This document shows, in pieces, positions 46,201-55,992 of a DNA stretch of 64,000 nucleotides. The DNA is from Breviolum minutum Mf 1.05b.01. Its lineage: Eukaryota > Sar > Dinophyceae > Suessiales > Symbiodiniaceae. Under the pieces are notes generated by a model, which saw only the letters and a list, made by a program, of their open reading frames with translations, was not told where the DNA came from and did not search any database. A program made the translations under genes and the position numbers. Within the stretch, counting starts at the first letter, position 1. The number at the start of each line of letters is the position of its first letter. The stretch lies in assembly GCA_000507305.1 (NCBI GenBank), contig DF239629.1, positions 62,001 to 126,000 on the forward strand, read 5' to 3'.

Positions 46201-49030
46201 TTGGAGGAGGTTCCTCTTAAGTTAACCACACTGTTCAAAGGTTTCTTTGGAGCATTGAGAACCAATTCAGACAATGGATTCTTGGTGTATCCTATTCAGA
46301 ATCTTACAAGGCTTCAACAATAGCACATCCTGAGACTTCTGAGGGACATGAACATGAATACAAGATGGGAAAACATAACAGTGCATCCAAATTTCATGGG
46401 TTTCCTTCTGTTGCCTTGTTTTCTTGTTGCCAAATAGAAGGATTAATTTTCCGGAATTTAAGTCAACGTTAGACAAGCAGACAAAAATAGTTATTATAGG
46501 GTGTCCAATGGTTGTAATGCTTGCAAGAGTCCAATATACAACGCCTGGAAGCATTCTGATGGTTTTAGAGGTAGGGAGCACAGAGACGTTGTTTCATTTA
46601 CCCACGCTTCTAGGCAGCGACATCAAACTGTTGTATTTTGGTGTAGAAGGATCACCACGAAAGATATGACACTATCATCTTATGTCAAGCATAGTGAATC
46701 CATGAAATGTGTCAGAAAAAGTGCTGACAATGAACCATACCAACACTTCAAGTTTTCAAATCTGCATTTGCGGTTGTCTAGGTCAGCCTGGTATTGAAAG
46801 GGTCCTGCGATTCATAATTTGTTTGGGTTGCACCTTCTTTATCGAATATCCATCCAATAGGAAAAATGCCATCACTAGCTACAGGTAATGCAGCCATTAC
46901 TGCGTGCAAGCAGGGCATTGCTTGGGAACTCGCTTTGTCTCTCGCTGGATCGGTTTGCGATGGGAAGGTTTTAAACCCCCAATATATGGGTGGAACAACC
47001 CTAAAAATAAGGTTCTGGGTTTCCATGGTTATTTATAAATAGACCTCCCACCAGACAACATCCAATTGTAGATGTTGAAAAAGTATTAGTTACTTAGTTT
47101 TAGAGTTGTGAGACTTGGAAATGCATAGCCGGCCCTGGAAAATCTCTGCTCCATCAAGACTGACCCCTGAAAAATTGGAGTTTACACAAAGATGTGTTGA
47201 ATTGGGGTGCCAGTCAGGAATCACACTGCACATATCTAAGTGTGGTAGGTCTTGGTGTGAATTTCTTGAGGTGTTTGTTTGATTGTTCTCATGTTTTTTG
47301 TGCAAAGCAACGGACATCCAGTTCACATCCTTTCCAACAGAGATGTTCAAGCCAAGTGCAATTTTTGGACGAAAGCTTAAGAATAAAGTGAGTGTCAGTT
47401 CTCAAGAACTGCCTCAAGATAGGAGTGACGCTAAAGTTGTAGGTGAGTGCAAGTAGATATTTGAGTAAAATTGAGTAAAGGTAGTCTTGCATGGAAACCC
47501 TTCCAATATGCCTTATTCAATGAGCATTGGATTTTTGCTTTGTTGACGTCCAGGCATTTCATTCCCAATGCCACACGCAACGGCTACAATGCTGCCATGC
47601 ATAGTCTTACAGTATGTCATCTTTGGCGAAGGTGCCCTTGGCATTGGAAGACAGGCTTGGAAGATGTCTTAGACTTGGAACAAGCATGGTCCTAATTGTA
47701 TTTATTGACATTTTTCCAGTATCATGTATTTGTTGAAATAGATATTAGATTTGTGTAGATATCATTATCATACAAGATTGAAAAGTATGATGGTTTATAG
47801 ATATATTTTGAATATCTACAGCATTTATCGATAGGTAGTTCAAAACCAAATTGATTATTTACTCCAACACTTGAGGCCCTCAGGCAGGATTTCTCCTGGA
47901 TTTCCAAACCAACAACCTAATCCACCATGTTTCCCTAAAAGGAAAGACTACAGCCTAAAGGGCAACATGTAAAAGCACAAATTGATTGATTGCAGTTAAC
48001 ACTTACAACAACAACAACAACAACAACAACAACAGCAACTGCAACTGCAACTGCAACTGCAACTGCAACTGCAACTGCAACTGCAACTACTTCTACTACT
48101 ACTCTTTTTCCCGGTGTACCCAAGTAGTTTATTTTTGAAATTCATCGTGTTCAGTAAACTTTGGTCCGCATCCCCCCACTTTCCACTTGTTTTGAATGAA
48201 TGTTCATTAAGTTGGTACATGATGAATCCCCATCACCAGATCTTATCCTGAATGATTCTTACAAGGTTATTCTCACTCTTAACAGCGGTATTGTTCCCAA
48301 AAAATGTATATACATATATATATATACTGTAACTTCAGACAGAAATGGTTTACTGCATGAGTTAACTGACTATTTAGCACGCTAAGAGGTCGTATCAAAT
48401 GTGGGCTGCAGCTCCGCAAAAGGTGGGTAAGTAGCAGTGAGACCAACCGATACCTTTGGAGGGTGCAATGGGCCACCTGTTGGTACAATTCAGATACACA
48501 TATTATATGCAAGGAGCCATGGTTCTTGATAGCCCCTTCAAGACTCCAAGTTTCTATGTGAAGATATACCCTCCTATAGCAACCTTTATATAAACATATC
48601 TCTTCCCAGTCGGCACTTTTGGGTTGATGATTTTCCGGTTTTCCCGTTTGGTTGGATATCTTAGTTCCATAGAGGCCATGGATTTTTGTTTGATTGGTTT
48701 TATCAGGGATTCCAGGATTTGGTTCCCATATACCATCCATATATGATATTACTTACCTACATTTGGGTGATATTTATGGTAAATGATGGTAAATCTTGGG
48801 AAATACACCATGCATGGATGCTATTGGGTTGAAACCTGAGAAGGTTAGAGTTGTTCCACCAAGGTGTTTGCAACTCCTGGACGACTTTGTTTCCACCGAT
48901 GCAGTGACAGAGGGTGCCATACACCATGCGTTTCAGGCGGGGTTCAGTTCTGAGGTGCTGAATCAGAATCATTTGGAAGATCTGTTTACTTTTGACAGTA
49001 ACCCCAGAGGTAGCTTTGGAAATGGCACAG
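37175..49030 (+). CDS. pentatricopeptide-repeat (PPR) protein, split over about a dozen small exons
   Basis: At least eight PPR motifs can be rebuilt in order from exons at 38863, 40277, 41128, 42071, 42732, 43209, 44020, 44290, 44919, 45849, 46885, 47554 and 48844. Motif cores include ALDTLARPAAWRQAVALL, NIVACGVAQQWQRALVPL, AISAMECAAQWRRALELL, AISATEAAGRWVHALQIL, ALSALEKGNEWQSALTLL and AITACKQGIAWELALSL. The distance from one core to the next is 33-35 residues for motifs 1-6 and matches only with the splice phases chosen. Known: PPR proteins bind organellar RNA, and very many occur in dinoflagellates. Introns cut within motifs; donors are GT, GC and one GA. The 5' part (37.2 kb) and the 3' end are uncertain. 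Confidence 0.75.
37320..37413 (+). mobile_element. CTAG-ended MITE, family A, copy 4
   Basis: Begins CTAGGTGGTGGTTTCA and ends GGTTGAAACCACCAACTAG. The core is GAAATGATCCAATTTGAC. Same orientation as the genes. Confidence 0.9.
38863..38957 (+). CDS. PPR exon, motif 1
   Basis: The acceptor is TTGCCAG|ACG. The product contains VPPDLISFGAALDTLARP and AAWRQAVALLHE. It is a textbook dinoflagellate-type PPR (PD..S..AAL.....W..A..LL). The donor is CACGAG|GCGCCA (GC), phase 0, and the motif length is exactly 35 when joined to exon 40277. Confidence 0.75.
39030..39122 (-). repeat. dispersed repeat, family E, copy 2
   Basis: Inverted counterpart of 19525-19620. It contains GTGACCTTTTCATCCCC, TTAACCATTGAAAAGGGTC and AAAAGGTCACCAGCAG. 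Confidence 0.65.
40277..40354 (+). CDS. PPR exon, motif 1 end and motif 2
   Basis: The acceptor is TTCAAAG|GTG, phase 0. The product is VPARRLVADAALLASAIHAC followed by RRHWRQ. The donor is CGTCAG|GTCGGG, phase 0. Confidence 0.7.
40393..40496 (+). mobile_element. CTAG-ended MITE, family A, copy 5
   Basis: The left end is CCAGGTGGTGGTTTCAAA and the right end TTGAAACCACCAACTAG. The core contains GATCCAATTTGAC. It lies in the intron 39 bases after the PPR exon. Confidence 0.9.
41128..41156 (+). CDS. PPR microexon (29 nt)
   Basis: The acceptor is ATGCCAG|GCA, phase 0. The product is ACALLMETL plus two bases. The donor is TTGAG|GCGTGG (GC), phase 2, matching the single leading base of exon 42071. 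It supplies the second helix after WRQ. A slightly different end (GT at 41159) would not match phase. Confidence 0.5.
41933..42016 (+). mobile_element. CTAG-ended MITE, family A, copy 6
   Basis: The left end is CTAGGTGGTGGTGTC and the right end GGGTTGTACCCCCACCAACTG. The core is diverged (ATTCCCTATTTGACTGATA). Same orientation. Confidence 0.8.
42071..42158 (+). CDS. PPR exon, motif 3
   Basis: The acceptor is GATCCAG|GCA with one leading base. The product contains QRLLSDAARSSNIVACGVAQ and QWQRALVPL. The donor is CCTTTG|GCCCAT (GC), phase 0. Confidence 0.75.
42732..42779 (+). CDS. PPR exon, end of motif 3
   Basis: The acceptor is TTTGCAG|GCG, phase 0. The product is AILFLESNSSVVTYSS. The donor is AGTTCT|GCACCT (GC), phase 0. 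It joins to AISAMECAAQW to give the usual VVTYSSAISA boundary of two PPR motifs. Confidence 0.75.
43061..43172. mobile_element. hairpin MITE-like element with ATGTCCCAGGAA ends
   Basis: Begins ATGTCCCAGGAAATTAGTAA and ends TTCCTGGGACAT. Inner arms AGTGGGTTATAACCC and AGTGGGTTGCAACCC are present, and ATGTCCCATG recurs in the middle. Intronic, 36 bases upstream of exon 43209. Confidence 0.7.
43209..43283 (+). CDS. PPR exon, motif 4
   Basis: The acceptor is TGAAAGAG|GCC, phase 0. The product is AISAMECAAQWRRALELL followed by RISIDAE. The donor is GCAGAG|GTCGGG, phase 0. With exon 44020 the motif is exactly 35 residues. Confidence 0.8.
43388..43491 (+). mobile_element. CTAG-ended MITE, family A, copy 7
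   Basis: The left end is CTAGGCGGTGGTTTC and the right end GGTTGAAACCACCAACTAG. The core is GATCCAATTTGACACATA. Same orientation. Confidence 0.9.
43783..43890 (+). mobile_element. CTAG-ended MITE, family A, copy 8
   Basis: The left end is CTAGGTGGTGCTTTCAAA and the right end GGTTGAAACCACCACCTAG. The core word GATCCAATTTGAT is partly duplicated. It shares its intron with copy 7. Confidence 0.9.
44020..44074 (+). CDS. PPR exon, motif 5 start
   Basis: The acceptor is AACCACAG|GTA, phase 0. The product is VSPDVVLLSSAISATEAA plus a split Gly. Ending at GCAG|GAGAGG (GA donor) and joining to 44290 gives AISATEAAGRW at the normal spacing. A GT donor at 44080 would add three residues. Confidence 0.7.
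44290..44345 (+). CDS. PPR exon, motif 5
   Basis: The acceptor is ACAGGAG|GTC; two bases complete Gly. The product is RWVHALQILHDAHHWKLQ. The donor is CTCCAA|GTTTCT, phase 0. With 44919 the motif is 35 residues. Confidence 0.7.
44919..44957 (+). CDS. PPR exon, end of motif 5 and start of motif 6
   Basis: The acceptor is ACTAGAG|GTC, phase 0. The product is VNVVMLSAALSAL. The donor is GCGTTG|GTGGCC, phase 0, joining to EKGNEWQSALTLL. Confidence 0.7.
45849..45912 (+). CDS. PPR exon, motif 6
   Basis: The acceptor is CTACAAAG|GAG, phase 0. The product is EKGNEWQSALTLLSTFQGSA followed by D. A GC donor (GACG|GCATAG, phase 1) fits the phase of 46885 but leaves the motif about six residues short. 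A microexon may be missing. Confidence 0.7.
46885..46952 (+). CDS. PPR exon, motif 7
   Basis: The acceptor is GCTACAG|GTA; two bases complete Gly. The product is NAAITACKQGIAWELALSLA followed by GS. A GT donor is possible after TCG, but its phase does not match exon 47554, so the end is approximate. Confidence 0.7.
47554..47611 (+). CDS. PPR exon, end of motif 7 and start of motif 8
   Basis: The acceptor is ACGTCCAG|GCA with one leading base. The product is HFIPNATRNGYNAAMHSLT. The donor is CTTACA|GTATGT, phase 0, a strong canonical donor. Confidence 0.6.
48003..48090. repeat. (AAC)n then (CTGCAA)n microsatellite
   Basis: About ten AAC/ACA units followed by about nine CTGCAA units. Short repeat-encoded open frames on the - strand are artefacts. 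Confidence 0.9.
48724..48828 (-). mobile_element. hairpin MITE, GGATCC family, copy 5 (diverged)
   Basis: The left arm is CCCATATACCATCCATATATG and the right arm CCATGCATGGATGCTATTGGG. The loop contains GATATTTATGGTAAATG, as in copy 4. It ends 15 bases before exon 48844. Confidence 0.65.
48844..48970 (+). CDS. PPR-like exon, motif 8
   Basis: The acceptor is CTGAGAAG|GTT, phase 0. The product contains PPRCLQLLDDFVSTDAVTEG and AIHHAFQAGFSSE. Joined to 47554 the C-L-Q-L-L segment falls exactly at the second-helix position of the motif. The end is uncertain; a GT donor follows GAG at about 48951. Confidence 0.55.
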
Positions 49031-52000
49031 ACATAGTGCAAAAAAGGTGTATATATGGTTTACATATTTGAATTTATTTTAGATATGTTTATGCTGTACA
49101 AAAAATATATTTACTTAATACACATATTATATTCGTTTTGGTGTACAGACGATATTTCAGGTTTGTTGGTTTTTGCTGGTCTTTGCTCAATGAACTTGTG
49201 TGAAGGTTGCGTTTTATCAGGCAGTCCTGTGTGATGTAGATTTGTGAGGGAACACAAATTACGCATGAAGTCTTGGCATGACCACTGAACACTTGCAAGG
49301 ATGTTCTTCTGGCCTGTTTCAAATGTCCGGACAAATACACATATGCGTCCATGTTTGATTGAAATTGCTGATTGTTTTTTGTTCAGGATCCCAAGCACTG
49401 ATTTGTATCCAGGATAGATTTTCCTATAGTGTGGAAATAAACGACCAAACGCTATTCGTTCGAAACTCCCCATAAGATACCTTAAGGTCAAAATAGATGG
49501 CACAGATACCAAAAGGTAGGTTCGTAAAGGGTCTTTATAAATCAATACGTAGGGACTGTGCCATCTACTTTTCAATTACTGTACAGTCAATGAGGATTTT
49601 TACAAAGCTATCACAAAACACCATTGCTGGGAACCACCGTGGGCGTAATAGCTCCAAGGTGAAAAGGAATGATACAAAGCCAGCAAAATTTGAGCCACCT
49701 TTGTTCTGGAACCAGCCAAGCGGTTCCAATTAACACTTATTGTCCTTATTGTTTAGTCAGGTTGAACATGGAACCACGGTGAATGACTTGTTGACAACCA
49801 TCATTTTCAGGTATTACAGCGAATCATGAGGTGGCAATGTGTGTTTGATACCATTTTTTGTTTCGGTGGCTCATATATTGACAGCCATTGCTCACAAAGG
49901 TGGGCAGTTTTTTTCAGTGTTCCAAAATTTCTATCCTTTGGGTTCATTGCCGAAGCGTCACAGACCATTGACAAAGCCTAATGTTTGAAGTAATAGTGGA
50001 AGAATATCATAAGGGACATTTCCCGAAAGACTTGATATTTCAAATATACAGTATACCGTATTATACATATTTTTGCCAATGAAATATCCAATAGATCACA
50101 CCTATAAATAAGAGATCCATCATTTGAAAGCAAATATAAGTCTCTATATTAATGTGATTTATATACAAATGCACATTCTTTTACAGCCAGGAAGACTCAC
50201 ATGACAATGGAAAACCAACCATTTGAAGATGTGTCTCCTATTGAAAATGGTGATTTCCCACTGCCATGTTTGTTTTCGTGGGGGTTGCATGCGCCATCTT
50301 TGGTGTTCCTCAGCTCACAGGCAGCTCATGTTCCACTTCTTTTGCAAAAGAGAAGCTTACCGGAGAGGCAGTTCGGGACATTAGGGGGAAGTTTCAGCAT
50401 GAATTGCTGTGGATTATGTTAGGATTCTTATGGATATATTTTTTGTATATATGTTAAATAATTTATCCTCCCTGAAACAAACATATAAGCCTCCCCAATA
50501 GGAAAGTAGTATTCCAAGCATCCATTTTAGGGGCTATGTTAGTTTCAGGGAGTTTATACATACACAGAATGAATTTGATCTAGTTGTTTTGGTTTCTTGA
50601 GAAAATGACCAAGTTCCTCACCGGTTTTTTACCTCAATTCGAGAGAGCTGAAATTCCAAACAAGAAATGCATATGGTTTCAGGAAGTTAGATATAAAGTT
50701 ACCTTTCCATCAACGAACATATCATTATGTAATATGTATTCATCTGGAAGTTGTTGTTTGCAGTGTGTTGAAACATGCTTTGTCTTGGAGCGCGATTTCA
50801 CTCACCGTCAATTTAAAGACATACCATTGGCTTCGGGCTGACAATTTTCTTGTCATGGACCAAATGCGCATTGACCCAAAACCCTGATTCCTTGTTTTAT
50901 GTAGGGAATTGTGATGGATTATATATACCGCCCAAATATGGTTTTCACAAAAAAAAACTGTTAAACATTGATCCCTATGAACAAATCATTATACACTGTA
51001 AATGGAATGCCCCTCAAGGGTTTTGAGCTTTCCCAACCCTGACGGCCCAGATTCTCAGTAACTGACCAACCAAGTTTTTTCTAAGTTTCGTATGCCATTG
51101 AACACATGGTTTCCTTGAGAAATGCCCAATGAATTCAGGTTTAGTAAGTATGATGATTTGCCCAGAAACATGCAAGTATGATTCGATGTAGTCACTATTG
51201 TCCATTCACTGGATAGAAATCATCCCTTTTCCACGACGTTTGGATTCGTGGTGAAGTTTCTACTCAGCTGTCATTTTGTGAGGTATGAGTATTTAGTTTT
51301 ATTTGTTACGTCTAAGTCGAATCTAGCAAAATAACCGACTGAATTAAGAACAAAAGCATTTGTTTCTCATCACACGGTTCATTTCAGTTTTCTTGAACTG
51401 AACCGACTCAGTTTATCCTGAAATGTTGTTTGTCCGCTGATATCTCCCAGGGTGTTTGATAGTGATGTATGTCCCTACATCACATGTTTCAAGTCATTCC
51501 AAGGACTTTTGACATGTTTTTTGTTGAGTTTTCTGGAATCCGCTGAGGTTGCAAGAAGTCTTGGCCAACATTGCCATAGAGGCACTGTGGCAACTGTCAA
51601 TTCGAATCTATTCCTAGCAGTTTCTCCATGTTTATCCCATTTGTTCCCCTGCAGTTCCAAGGAAAAAGGATTGAATACAGTGAGTTTTTTGAAGCACTGG
51701 GAGGATTGATAGAACTGATCATGCAGGTGTTTGAGAAACAACTATGTAGGCTACTTCAATATCTAAAAGATGCTGTTGATGTTGTTGATCCAATACTGAT
51801 CTGTGTTTGATCCATAATGTTGGCTACAATGATAGCTGCAACCGCAGTTTTTACAATGTGGGAATGGTGGTTATCACCATGTTATGTCTTCTCATCATCA
51901 GTTTTATCACACACTTCAAAGATCCAAAATCTTGCATAATCACAAGCAGCCCTCAAAGAGCACTTATTCTACTCGGACGATCATCCCATTTAGTAAGTAG

Positions 52001-52076
52001 TTGGACACCGACCCTCCTACGGCCGTGGTACGAAGTGTGTTTTTTTAGGTTTTTGCTGTGTTGATGCTACGCAAGT
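49031..52076. other. no firmly supported gene
   Basis: AT-rich. 51655-51800 has a clean + frame (EYSEFFEALGGLIELIMQVF) that may be an exon, without recognised family or fixed boundaries. One dispersed repeat lies at 50200. Confidence 0.35.
50200..50270 (+). repeat. dispersed repeat, family D, copy 3
   Basis: ATGACAATGGAAAACCAACC then ATTTGAAGATGTGTCTCC and TGATTTCCCACTGCCATG. Best-preserved of the three copies. Confidence 0.6.
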
Positions 52077-52283
52077 GATGGGTGTCATGGGTTGGGGTGG
52101 GGGTGATGGTAACGTTCCTTGACGTTGCACACATGGTCGATGCTACGGCAATGATGGGTGTCTTGGGTTGGGGTGGGGGTGATGGTAACGTTCCTTGGCG
52201 TTGCACGCATGGTCGATGCTACGGCAATGATGGGTGTCTTGGGTTGGGGTGGGGGTGATGGTAACGTTCCTTGACGTTGCACC
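52077..52283. repeat. 76-bp tandem repeat, ~2.7 copies
   Basis: The word GTTGGGGTGGGGGTGATGG recurs at 52091, 52167 and 52243, followed each time by TAACGTTCCTTG(A/G)CGTTGCAC. Near-identical copies imply recent amplification. Confidence 0.9.
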
Positions 52284-52465
52284 CAGATTTGTCTCTTCTT
52301 GTTTCACAGTTCCAATGGCGCAGATCCATCGGAGTAGTGTCTGGTGCAACGTTCTTGCACGAGCTGTCGCGTGTGTTCGCACAGCGTGGACGCAACTCAA
52401 GGTGAAGGAAGAAAAATACGTTGTTCGGCAAACGGCCTGTGTGATCGCGAATATGTTAGAGACGA

Positions 52466-52468
52466 TGA

Positions 52469-52502
<34 letters not shown>

Positions 52503-52513
52503 CCATGATGGCC

Positions 52514-52544
<31 letters not shown>

Positions 52545-52682
52545 CTAATGGCCATGATGATGCATGATGACCATGATGATGATGTTGATGATGATGATGA
52601 CCCATGATGATGATGGTGACCATGATGATGATGTTGATGATGATGATGACCATGATGATGATGTTGATGATGATGATGACAA
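52466..52682. repeat. complex (GAT)n minisatellite
   Basis: ATGATG runs interrupted by CCATGATGG and ATGTTGATG, forming higher-order units of about 40-45 bases (CATGATGATGATGTTGATG). Confidence 0.9.
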
Positions 52683-53043
52683 TGTAAAAACACAACTAGT
52701 TTTCTGAAACCACGATGATACATTTTCACATGCGACACTAGCAAAATCATCGTTTCGCTACAGTGGCATGCTCATTTTCTGTCCATATAATGTACATTTT
52801 CTGCACGGCCGCGAAAAGGTCGGGAACCAAGTAGTTAATAACCATGGACCATGGTTGATAATTAATAAGTCCCCTAAGTAGGGTTGTTCCCCCTTTCCAA
52901 ATGGCCGGATTTCATGGCCTTTTCATGGCTTTCTGATTGGAGGTGATCCTCACCACTTACTAAGTGGGGGAAAACCCATCCTACAAGTAACCCCCCCAAA
53001 CTTTGAGACCTTTGAGAACTTGCATGTCTTCCAGCTGCTCCAG

Positions 53044-53158
53044 GTTTTTACAGTATCACCACCAGCCTGGGCCCCAGCATCAATCCCACTCCTCGGCCCA
53101 GGAATCCTTGAGTTTACCCGTTTCACCGTCGCTCTTACGACGTGCCTGGCGAGCCGAG
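53044..53158 (+). CDS. candidate exon, unknown protein
   Basis: The acceptor is GCTCCAG|GTT. The product contains PAWAPASIPLLGPGILEF and TRFTVALTTCLASR. The donor is CCGAG|GTTTTT. G+C-richer than the flanks. Not recognised. Confidence 0.4.
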
Positions 53159-54220
53159 GTTTTTTTGGGGGGGGCGAAGGTCTGGATTTTTGAAGGAGTG
53201 TGGGTCTTAAAATAATGGCCTGAAAGAACTTGAAACACGTCCAATGTTTTTCACTTACATAGTATCATGAATTTTAACGACTGGATCTGGGTGGCGGGTT
53301 GATTTTGAGAAAACATCATGTTAAAGTATGTTTGGTTATTGACAGGTGATTTTGGTGATTTGGTGATATTTTTCCCACCTTGTTTAATTTTTTGGTGAGG
53401 TTTCAAGAATTTTTTGTTGCCCAGCCTCACTTGAGCAACAAGATGGAAACGCCCCATGACTCACCTGTGAGCCTCACTGGAAAGGAGTTGAAGGATGGTC
53501 AAATGGGACTCCTACATACCAGGCCTGGAGGCTCATGGAAAAATGGGGGAAACATGCTCGAGAAATGGTTGCCGGGCATGGCTTGATGTTTCTCTGTTCA
53601 GATATATTCCCCAAAAATATATACTGTATATCTATATATCAAGATCTCAAACAAAATTGTCAACTACACGGGCCCAGTGTTGCAGATTTGTTTCCCAAAA
53701 CACAAACTTGAACAACTTTGTGTTTTCACCACAAGTTTCACGGCTTGATGAATTTTGTCCCGGCGATTGGGGAGAACGGTTGACTTGCTCTCCGAGTCTG
53801 AACGTTTTATGTCCTGGGGCCATTCGACTTCGTCTTGATTTGTTGATTTCTGAATGCAGAAACCGTTCCAGGAACCAGGAATTTCATGAAAAAAACGGGA
53901 AAACGTCTATTCTATTGTTTCAGCAGTGCAATATTTGCGTGCACATAGCATTTCTCTGCTACTGATCGTGCGAAAAAATATCATTTCATTGAAGGAACCA
54001 AAGGATCATCATCTTAAATCGGAAGGTCTAAGGTTTTCCGAATCTCAATCCAAGATAAATCAATCAAAGATGATTTCAGGGTTGGTCATTACATCACCGC
54101 CTTGGATTTTGTTGGCTTAATCTCATTGTCGCCCATGTTGCATCCATTTTGCTTTCACTGCCTCTAGATGGTTACCTTCATCTCCAAAAAAACGAGCTTC
54201 TTCATCGAAATGTTGTGTTG

Positions 54221-54329
54221 TACTCTTGATGGAAGAAATCCTGCACCACCTGGGATGTCAAAAATCTTTTCAGATAATGATGGGATATTAACCATACCAA
54301 CTGGTGCGGGATTGTTTTATCAACAGTAT
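54221..54329. mobile_element. MITE family C, copy 1
   Basis: The left end is TACTCTTGATGGAAGAAATC and the right end GGGATTGTTTTATCAACAGTA; these are imperfect inverted repeats. It contains CTGCACCACCTGGGATG. It lies within duplication copy A. Confidence 0.7.
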
Positions 54330-54466
54330 TACGGTTGTGACAGGTCAAAAGCTTCCAATGAAAATACGTTTGTTTTCCTGGATAGTACAGGCTGTCGTTA
54401 TCTTCCAAGAGCCTGCGATGGGTCGGGAATCCAAACTGGTCCAAAGTCAGGCGATGATGGTGAAGA

Positions 54467-54478
54467 TATGATGATGAC

Positions 54479-54539
<61 letters not shown>

Positions 54540-54571
54540 GCGATGACGATGATGATGATGACGATGACAAA

Positions 54572-54606
<35 letters not shown>

Positions 54607-54745
54607 GGATGAGGATGAGGATGAGGATGAAGATGAAGATGATGATGAAGATGAAGATGAAGATGAAGATGAAGATATGATGATTATGATGATTATGATG
54701 ATGATGATGATGATGATGTTGATTTTGATGTTGATGATGATGAGC
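54467..54745. repeat. (GAT)n microsatellite, ~280 bp
   Basis: Long GAT/ATG runs with GAGGAT and GAAGAT variants. Long Met, Asp or Ser/Ile open frames over it are repeat artefacts. Absent from duplication copy B. Confidence 0.95.
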
Positions 54746-55744
54746 CAGGATGTACTTGTGGACAAGATCTCTAGGGATCTCACTGACGATTGTATCGTTT
54801 ACGCTTTGTTGGTAATGTTTCAACGATCTATATGCCTATATATTTATTATTTAGATACATATATATATATACACATAGACTGTTTACATACACATATCTA
54901 TATATGTATATATACTTGTAAAAGTTTAGCACCCTTTTGATCTGTGAAGACAGACCATAAGATTTACTTGGAGATGAAGGGATGCTTCAAACAAAAAGAG
55001 CGCAACAGATAGATAGCTTGACCGGGTGCATCACAGCCACGTTCACAGAGTGGGTGTAAAAGCTGCACTTGAACAATCCGACAAAAATAAGTAGAGACCA
55101 AACACAAAGCTTTGCAAAACAGAGACATCAAAATAGTTTGAAGATGGTGTTTGGATGAAGATGATGGTTGGAAGATCTCTTTGGGGCTGTTTGTTTCTTG
55201 GGGACTTGTGTACTCTTCAGGCAGAAACAGAAATACCAAACTCCTTCGACGTAGCCGTGGTGACACGGGAATGCGTTTTTATCTATCCACCAACGAACAT
55301 TACCTCAGAACCCTGGCTACCACGATAAGTGGGGTGAGCATCCATTGACAAGTGATCAGTCATTTGTACAGAAACAGTACCAATCATGGCACAGTCTGTT
55401 TTATCAACGATCCTGGAGGAACCAGGATCCTTGCACTGTGGTGCCCTCGTGACCCTAGATTCGTACCCAAATCTTTGGCGGCCGAACATGTAGAGTTTAG
55501 ATTTAGATTGTATCCATGGTTATGATTCACTGCCATGTACAAGTATTACTGAACTGTTTGCTACTGCTTATGCTGCTGCTTCACAAGAGCAACAGCATAT
55601 TCACAACAGGAGCAGCAGATAAGCATGAGTTCACTAGTGTACATATGCATGTGTCTACATGCATATGATCATAAGTATCATATATTCAGATACATATATG
55701 ATATTTATACACAATTGAATATGTATATATATTTATATAAATAC

Positions 55745-55992
55745 TAGACATACATACAGACATACATACATACATACATAAATACATACATACATACATA
55801 CATACATACATACATTGACATACATTGACATACATACATACATACATACATACATACATACATACATACATACATACATACATACATACATACATACATA
55901 CATACACACATACATACATACACACACACACATACATACATACATACATACATACATACATACATACATACATACATACATACATACATACA
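55745..55992. repeat. (TACA)n microsatellite, ~245 bp
   Basis: CATACATA tetranucleotide array with a few TTGA and CACA interruptions. Repeat-encoded open frames on both strands are artefacts. Confidence 0.95.

Larger units (their letters stand above)
54031..55423. repeat. segmental duplication, copy A (expanded)
   Basis: Matches 60671-61626 in order, with many substitutions and small gaps. Shared words include GTCATGGAAGAAATCC-type MITE text, GGAGATGAAGGGAT and ACGATAAGTGGGGTGA (CATGATAAGTGGGGTGA in copy B). Copy A is longer mainly because of the GAT tract at 54467-54745. Confidence 0.8.

Noticed and set aside
53380..53965. Overlapping + frames near 53.4-53.9 kb
   Set aside because: Three partly coding-like frames overlap and none has convincing limits on both sides.
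54168..54823. Long open frames of Met, Asp, Ser or Ile on both strands
   Set aside because: They are translations of the GAT microsatellite; all frames stay open because the triplet contains no stop.
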